Position numbers and translations under genes: made by a program | The notes under the pieces: generated by a model | The model's input: only the letters and a program-made list of their open reading frames with translations | Told to the model about the DNA's origin: nothing | Databases searched by the model: none | Shown: positions 60,955 to 64,000 of the stretch, piece after piece | Numbering within the stretch: the stretch's first letter is position 1 | Layout: each line of letters opens with the position of its first letter | Assembly (NCBI GenBank): GCA_034420475.1 | Contig: DAOULH010000034.1 | Span: 23,536-87,535 of the forward strand | Source of the DNA: Bin87 sp034420475 | GTDB lineage: Bacteria; Chloroflexota; Dehalococcoidia; Lucifugimonadales; UBA3495 | Direction: 5' to 3' | DNA: 64,000 bases

Positions 60955-61050
60955 AACCCCAACCTGCTCTGACCATCTCAATATGCGGCCTGAAGCTGCG
61001 CCTATTTTAGCGCACTCGGCCCGGCGGATCGCGCCAGGCCCAAAGCCGTA

Positions 61051-61203
61051 ACTGTTCAGAGTCGCGGGAAAGTGTCATTGCGAGCGCAGCACGGCAATCT
61101 CGTTGGCGTAAGAAAGTCCCTGGGGGCAGACGTTGCTACTACGGCGTCGAAATTGCCACGGCGCAAGCGCCGCGCAATGACAACCTCTCGAGTTCTGAAC
61201 AGT
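61051..61203. repeat. MITE-like nested inverted repeat element
   Basis: Ends are ACTGTTCAGA (61051-61060) and TCTGAACAGT (61194-61203), a perfect ten-base terminal inverted repeat. Inside lie GTCATTGCGAGCGCAGCACGG (in part) and its imperfect complement ending GCGCAATGAC (about 61160-61182). The 153-bp element has no coding capacity and resembles nonautonomous palindromic repeats common in bacterial genomes. Confidence 0.8.
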
Positions 61204-61248
61204 CGTCCAAAGCCGATGGGCGGGAAATTTCCCGCCCGTCTTTCCACA

Positions 61249-62973
61249 CTAACCAAGCTCCGCACTCATGTTGTAAATCTCCCCGGGACGCCCGCCTTCC
61301 GGCAGGCCCAGCGGCAGGTGAACGTTCAGCAGGAACGGCCGCTTCTCCCGCTCGACGACACCCAGCCCGTGCTCGATGGCGTCGCCGATGTTGGTCTCGT
61401 CCGTCGCGTCCATCGCCTCGACGCCAAAGCCCTCGGCCAGTTTCACCGGGTCTATGCCGTCCAGCACCACGCCCCGGTACTCTCCGGTCTCGCGCATGTT
61501 GGCGTTGGCATTGGCGAACGAACTGGCGACGATGCCGTAGGCGCCGTTGTTGGAGATTACGTAAAGCACCGGCACCCCGTGGCTGGCCGCCGTCCACAGC
61601 GCATGATCGGAGTAGTACAGCGACCCGTCGCCGACCAGGCCGACCACGGGCGTGTCCGGCGCGCCCAGCTTGGCCCCTATCGCCATGCCCACGCCGTAGC
61701 CTTCCGACCCGCCGGCCGGCCGGATGTACTGGTTGCGGCCCGCCTCGTCGTTGTTTGCCAGGATATCCTGCGCCACGGCAAATTGCTCGATGGTCACCAA
61801 CCCACCACCGCGGCTCTCCAACGCCTGGTCCAGCGCGTCACCCAAGGCCACCGCGCGAACCTTGCCCTGCTCCGCGGGGACCCGCCACGCGGCGTCCCGA
61901 CGCTGGGCCCGCAGCGCCGCCACCTCTTCCCGGGCGCGGCTCCGTCGGTCGGACAAATCGTCGGACGAACCGTCCGTGGCATCCAACAACGCCTGCGCCG
62001 CCCGCTTCTCGTCGGCGAGCACTGCCAGGTCCAGACCAGGGATGTTCTCCAGGTTCTCGGCGTCCGCGCCGATGGCGATGGTCCGCTCGGCGTCGAAGAA
62101 CGCGGTGTAGTCGCTGGCGTTGCCGGCCCCGTTGTGCGTCACGCCGATGCACAGTATCAGGTCCGGGTCGATGTCCGGGGCCTGCTCCAGCCGCCGGCCG
62201 CCGGCGTGCAGCGGGTGCTTGATCGAGACCGCCCGCGGATCTCCCACTACCGGCACCCCGAAACGCTCAGCCAATGCGGTAACCTCGGCGATGGCGCCGC
62301 TCTTCCATACGCCGTCACCCACGTACAGCAGCGGACGCTTGGCATCCCGCAGCGCTCGCGCCACCGCTTCAGTGTCGGCATCCGACGGGTAGCCGGCGTG
62401 GATCTCAGGAAGCTGGCCTTCGATGATGTTCGCCGTGTGCTCGGCCGGCCCCAGCAGACGGTCGTACACCGCCAGGTGCACCGGACCCACCGGCGGCGTC
62501 ATCGCCACCCGCAACGCCCGCTCCAGGGCAGCCGGCAGTCCCTCCGGTTCGATGACCGTCCAGTTGGCCTTCATCATCGGCGCGGCGATGGCGGTCGGGC
62601 CGGCATTGTGGCTCACGTCCAAGCTGATCTTGCCGGCGAAGCTGCCGGTGTCCCCCGCGAAGGTGATCACCACCACCGGCAGGCTGCCCGTCCACACGTT
62701 GATCAACTGACCCATGGCTTGCGCCAGGCCCGCGCCCAGGTGCACTACCATCACGCCGGGAGCCAGGTTCGCCTGGGTGTAGCCGCCGGCCATCGCCGTC
62801 ACGGCGCCCTCGTGCAGTCCGAGTATCCCATGGATGTCCGACCGCGCGTGCAGCTCGTTGAAGAACAGCGCCTCCCGCGACCCCGAGTTGTTGAAAACGT
62901 ACTTGACGCCCGACGCCACCATCTGTTCGACCATCAGGCGCGACGCGCTGGCGGTCATCTCTCTGGTCTGCAT
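61249..62973 (-). CDS. Thiamine-diphosphate-dependent enzyme, benzoylformate decarboxylase-like (copy 2)
   Basis: A 574-residue ThDP enzyme related to the one at 38367. The catalytic Glu is in LGLHEGAVTAMAGGYTQ near residue 54; the C-terminal ThDP-Mg motif is LVGDGSLYYSDHALWTAA with SNNGAYGIV near residue 450. Phenylpyruvate/benzoylformate decarboxylases and oxalyl-CoA decarboxylases share this layout. GGAGAGGC precedes the ATG. It may decarboxylate an aromatic or branched 2-oxoacid; no direct substrate clue. Confidence 0.85.
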   Translation of the reverse strand: MQTREMTASASRLMVEQMVASGVKYVFNNSGSREALFFNELHARSDIHGILGLHEGAVTAMAGGYTQANLAPGVMVVHLGAGLAQAMGQLINVWTGSLPVVVITFAGDTGSFAGKISLDVSHNAGPTAIAAPMMKANWTVIEPEGLPAALERALRVAMTPPVGPVHLAVYDRLLGPAEHTANIIEGQLPEIHAGYPSDADTEAVARALRDAKRPLLYVGDGVWKSGAIAEVTALAERFGVPVVGDPRAVSIKHPLHAGGRRLEQAPDIDPDLILCIGVTHNGAGNASDYTAFFDAERTIAIGADAENLENIPGLDLAVLADEKRAAQALLDATDGSSDDLSDRRSRAREEVAALRAQRRDAAWRVPAEQGKVRAVALGDALDQALESRGGGLVTIEQFAVAQDILANNDEAGRNQYIRPAGGSEGYGVGMAIGAKLGAPDTPVVGLVGDGSLYYSDHALWTAASHGVPVLYVISNNGAYGIVASSFANANANMRETGEYRGVVLDGIDPVKLAEGFGVEAMDATDETNIGDAIEHGLGVVEREKRPFLLNVHLPLGLPEGGRPGEIYNMSAELG

Positions 62974-63171
62974 AATGCCTCTCCTGGTTGCCGATGCTCA
63001 CACCGGTAAAGCGTGCGATATTCCTGTTCTGCTGACACGATTCCAAGAATCGTGTCAGGGTCATCAACCCGCGTCCCTGCTGCCGCCATGCGCCATCGCG
63101 CCCGACGGATTGGCGACAGTATAGCCCCGAAGAAACCCCGGTCAAGCGAACCCCGCCACCGCAGTCGATCA

Positions 63172-63265
63172 GTCATTGCGCGCGCAGAGCGGCAATCTCG
63201 TCGCGGAAAGGAACGCTGCTGTGGGAGAGAGATCGCAACGTCGCTGCGCTCCTCGCGATGGCAAA
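63172..63265. repeat. CATTGCG-type palindromic repeat
   Basis: GTCATTGCGCGCGCAGAGCG and the reverse complement of CGTCGCTGCGCTCCTCGCGA (about 63239-63258) form an imperfect inverted repeat, related to the inner arms of the 61051 element and to the partial copy near 56156. It lies between the ThDP enzyme and MFS genes. Confidence 0.75.
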
Positions 63266-63280
63266 ATGGGTACGCGTGAG

Positions 63281-64000
63281 CTATCCGGCCGCGCTGATTT
63301 CCTGCCCCCCATCGGCGGCTTCCCTTCCCGGCCGCGTCGCGGTCAGCATCAGCACGGAGACCACCGCCAGGTTGATGCCGAAGGCCAGGAACGATCCCTG
63401 GTAGCTGCCCACCCGGTCCACCGCCAGCCCGGCGGCGATGGGACCCAGGGCCTGCCCGCCCACCTGCGCCGCCAGTCCCCAGGCGCGGATCGCCCCCAGG
63501 TGCAGCCGCCCGAAATAGTCGGCCCACACCAGCCGGCCAATGATGTGCAGTCCGCCTACGCCGAATCCCAGGATGAACGCCCCGAACACTCCCATCGCGA
63601 TGCCGCTGGCGAACGCCGTAGTTATGGCGCCGCAGGAAACCACCAGCCCGGATCCCAGCATGATGAACCGCGCCGCCGCTTTTTGCGACAGCGCCGACCA
63701 GAAGATGCTCGCCGGAACCTGGGAAATGGCGAAGGTGCTGGCCGCCCACACGGCGCTGGAGGCTGGCACTCCCTGATCGATGAAATGCGGCACCTGGTGC
63801 AGCGAAACGCCGGCCTGCACGATGAAGCTGGCAAAAGAAAACAGCACCATGAGCCAGAAGGCCCGGGTCCTCATGGTCTGGCGAAGAGTGAAGTTGATCT
63901 CGTCCTGGACGCCCTGGGGCCGGCGCGCGGATCCGGTTTGCCGCCCGGCGCGGGAGTTGTCGCCGCCCCCATCCGGTTCGAGTCCCAGGTCCTCCGGCCG
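63281..64000 (-). CDS. MFS transporter, partial (5' end beyond the window)
   Basis: The frame is open from the window edge through ATG 63874 to the stop at 63281, giving at least 239 residues; only the C-terminal half of a major-facilitator protein is inside. After a cytosolic central loop (DEINFTLRQTMRTRAFW) there are six membrane helices, with LHQVPHFIDQGVPASSA and GFGVGGLHIIGRLVWADYFG characteristic of monocarboxylate-type or OFA-like MFS. Beginning at 63874 would remove half a transporter, so the real start is upstream. Confidence 0.85.
   Translation of the reverse strand, partial: RPEDLGLEPDGGGDNSRAGRQTGSARRPQGVQDEINFTLRQTMRTRAFWLMVLFSFASFIVQAGVSLHQVPHFIDQGVPASSAVWAASTFAISQVPASIFWSALSQKAAARFIMLGSGLVVSCGAITTAFASGIAMGVFGAFILGFGVGGLHIIGRLVWADYFGRLHLGAIRAWGLAAQVGGQALGPIAAGLAVDRVGSYQGSFLAFGINLAVVSVLMLTATRPGREAADGGQEISAAG

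Overview
The window is a GC-rich bacterial chromosome segment that reads as Chloroflexota, most likely the Dehalococcoidia/SAR202 side of the phylum. This is inferred from gene content, not from an rRNA gene (none is present). The pointers are tandem LigB-type dioxygenases, a cytosolic reductive-dehalogenase homologue, an enolase-superfamily racemase, ThDP decarboxylase-like paralogues, a DUF1800/DUF1501 pair, Uma2, PaREP1 and HicBA genes, and a Gram-positive-type SOS box before lexA. No tRNA, rRNA, CRISPR array, insertion sequence or prophage was recognised. Housekeeping genes dominate, with accessory and catabolic genes between them.

Layout. 0.5-3.3 kb: panD, whose 3' end overlaps the first of three SAM-dependent methyltransferase genes. 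3.4-7.3 kb: a degenerate inverted repeat, then a TPP riboswitch with terminator controlling a sodium:solute symporter and thiC. 7.3-10.5 kb: an antitoxin/PIN toxin pair and two class III extradiol dioxygenase paralogues, spaced by GGGGCGAA-type palindromes. 10.7-14.3 kb: thioredoxin reductase, an MBL-fold hydrolase and a monocistronic RdhA-like iron-sulfur protein with its own promoter and terminator. 14.3-20.1 kb: aminotransferase, der-plsY, a PaREP1-like protein, an ornithine carbamoyltransferase with an altered HCLP motif, and a DUF2335 pair. 20.2-24.7 kb: an FlK-like thioesterase facing a DUF1800-DUF1501-NHL operon.

24.8-38.3 kb: hicBA, a plant-type LRR secreted protein, a Rieske ferredoxin, a BtuF-like protein, Uma2-folD-queA, a cluster of retropepsin-like aspartic protease genes (one frameshifted), a mandelate racemase-like enzyme, MqnA-like and MetF-like genes, and a partially duplicated coiled-coil gene with an expanding 12-bp repeat. 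38.4-46.6 kb: a ThDP enzyme, a CMD protein, a DUF35 Zn-ribbon protein, a DUF433/DUF5615 pair whose toxin gene carries an in-frame TGA, a tight four-gene membrane operon containing larB, a PaaI thioesterase and a TolB-like lipoprotein.

46.8-49.3 kb: an Rrf2 regulator, then a structured leader, moeB and a CysM of the thiocarboxylate-using type, which together suggest CysO-dependent cysteine synthesis. 49.4-55.4 kb: the classic nusA-ylxR-infB-rbfA-truB operon, in which ylxR appears to start at ATT and rimP is missing. 55.4-64 kb: lexA with its SOS box, rpsT, groL without groES, a dUTPase/Dcd-family gene overlapping queG, an EVE-domain protein, a MITE-like element, a second ThDP enzyme, and an MFS transporter cut by the window end.

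The most interesting hypothesis is that panD plus the three methyltransferases form a beta-alanine N-methylation (beta-alanine betaine) operon. Other points worth checking are the orphan RdhA-like enzyme, the signal-less DUF1800/DUF1501/NHL operon, the structured moeB leader and the ATT-initiated ylxR.
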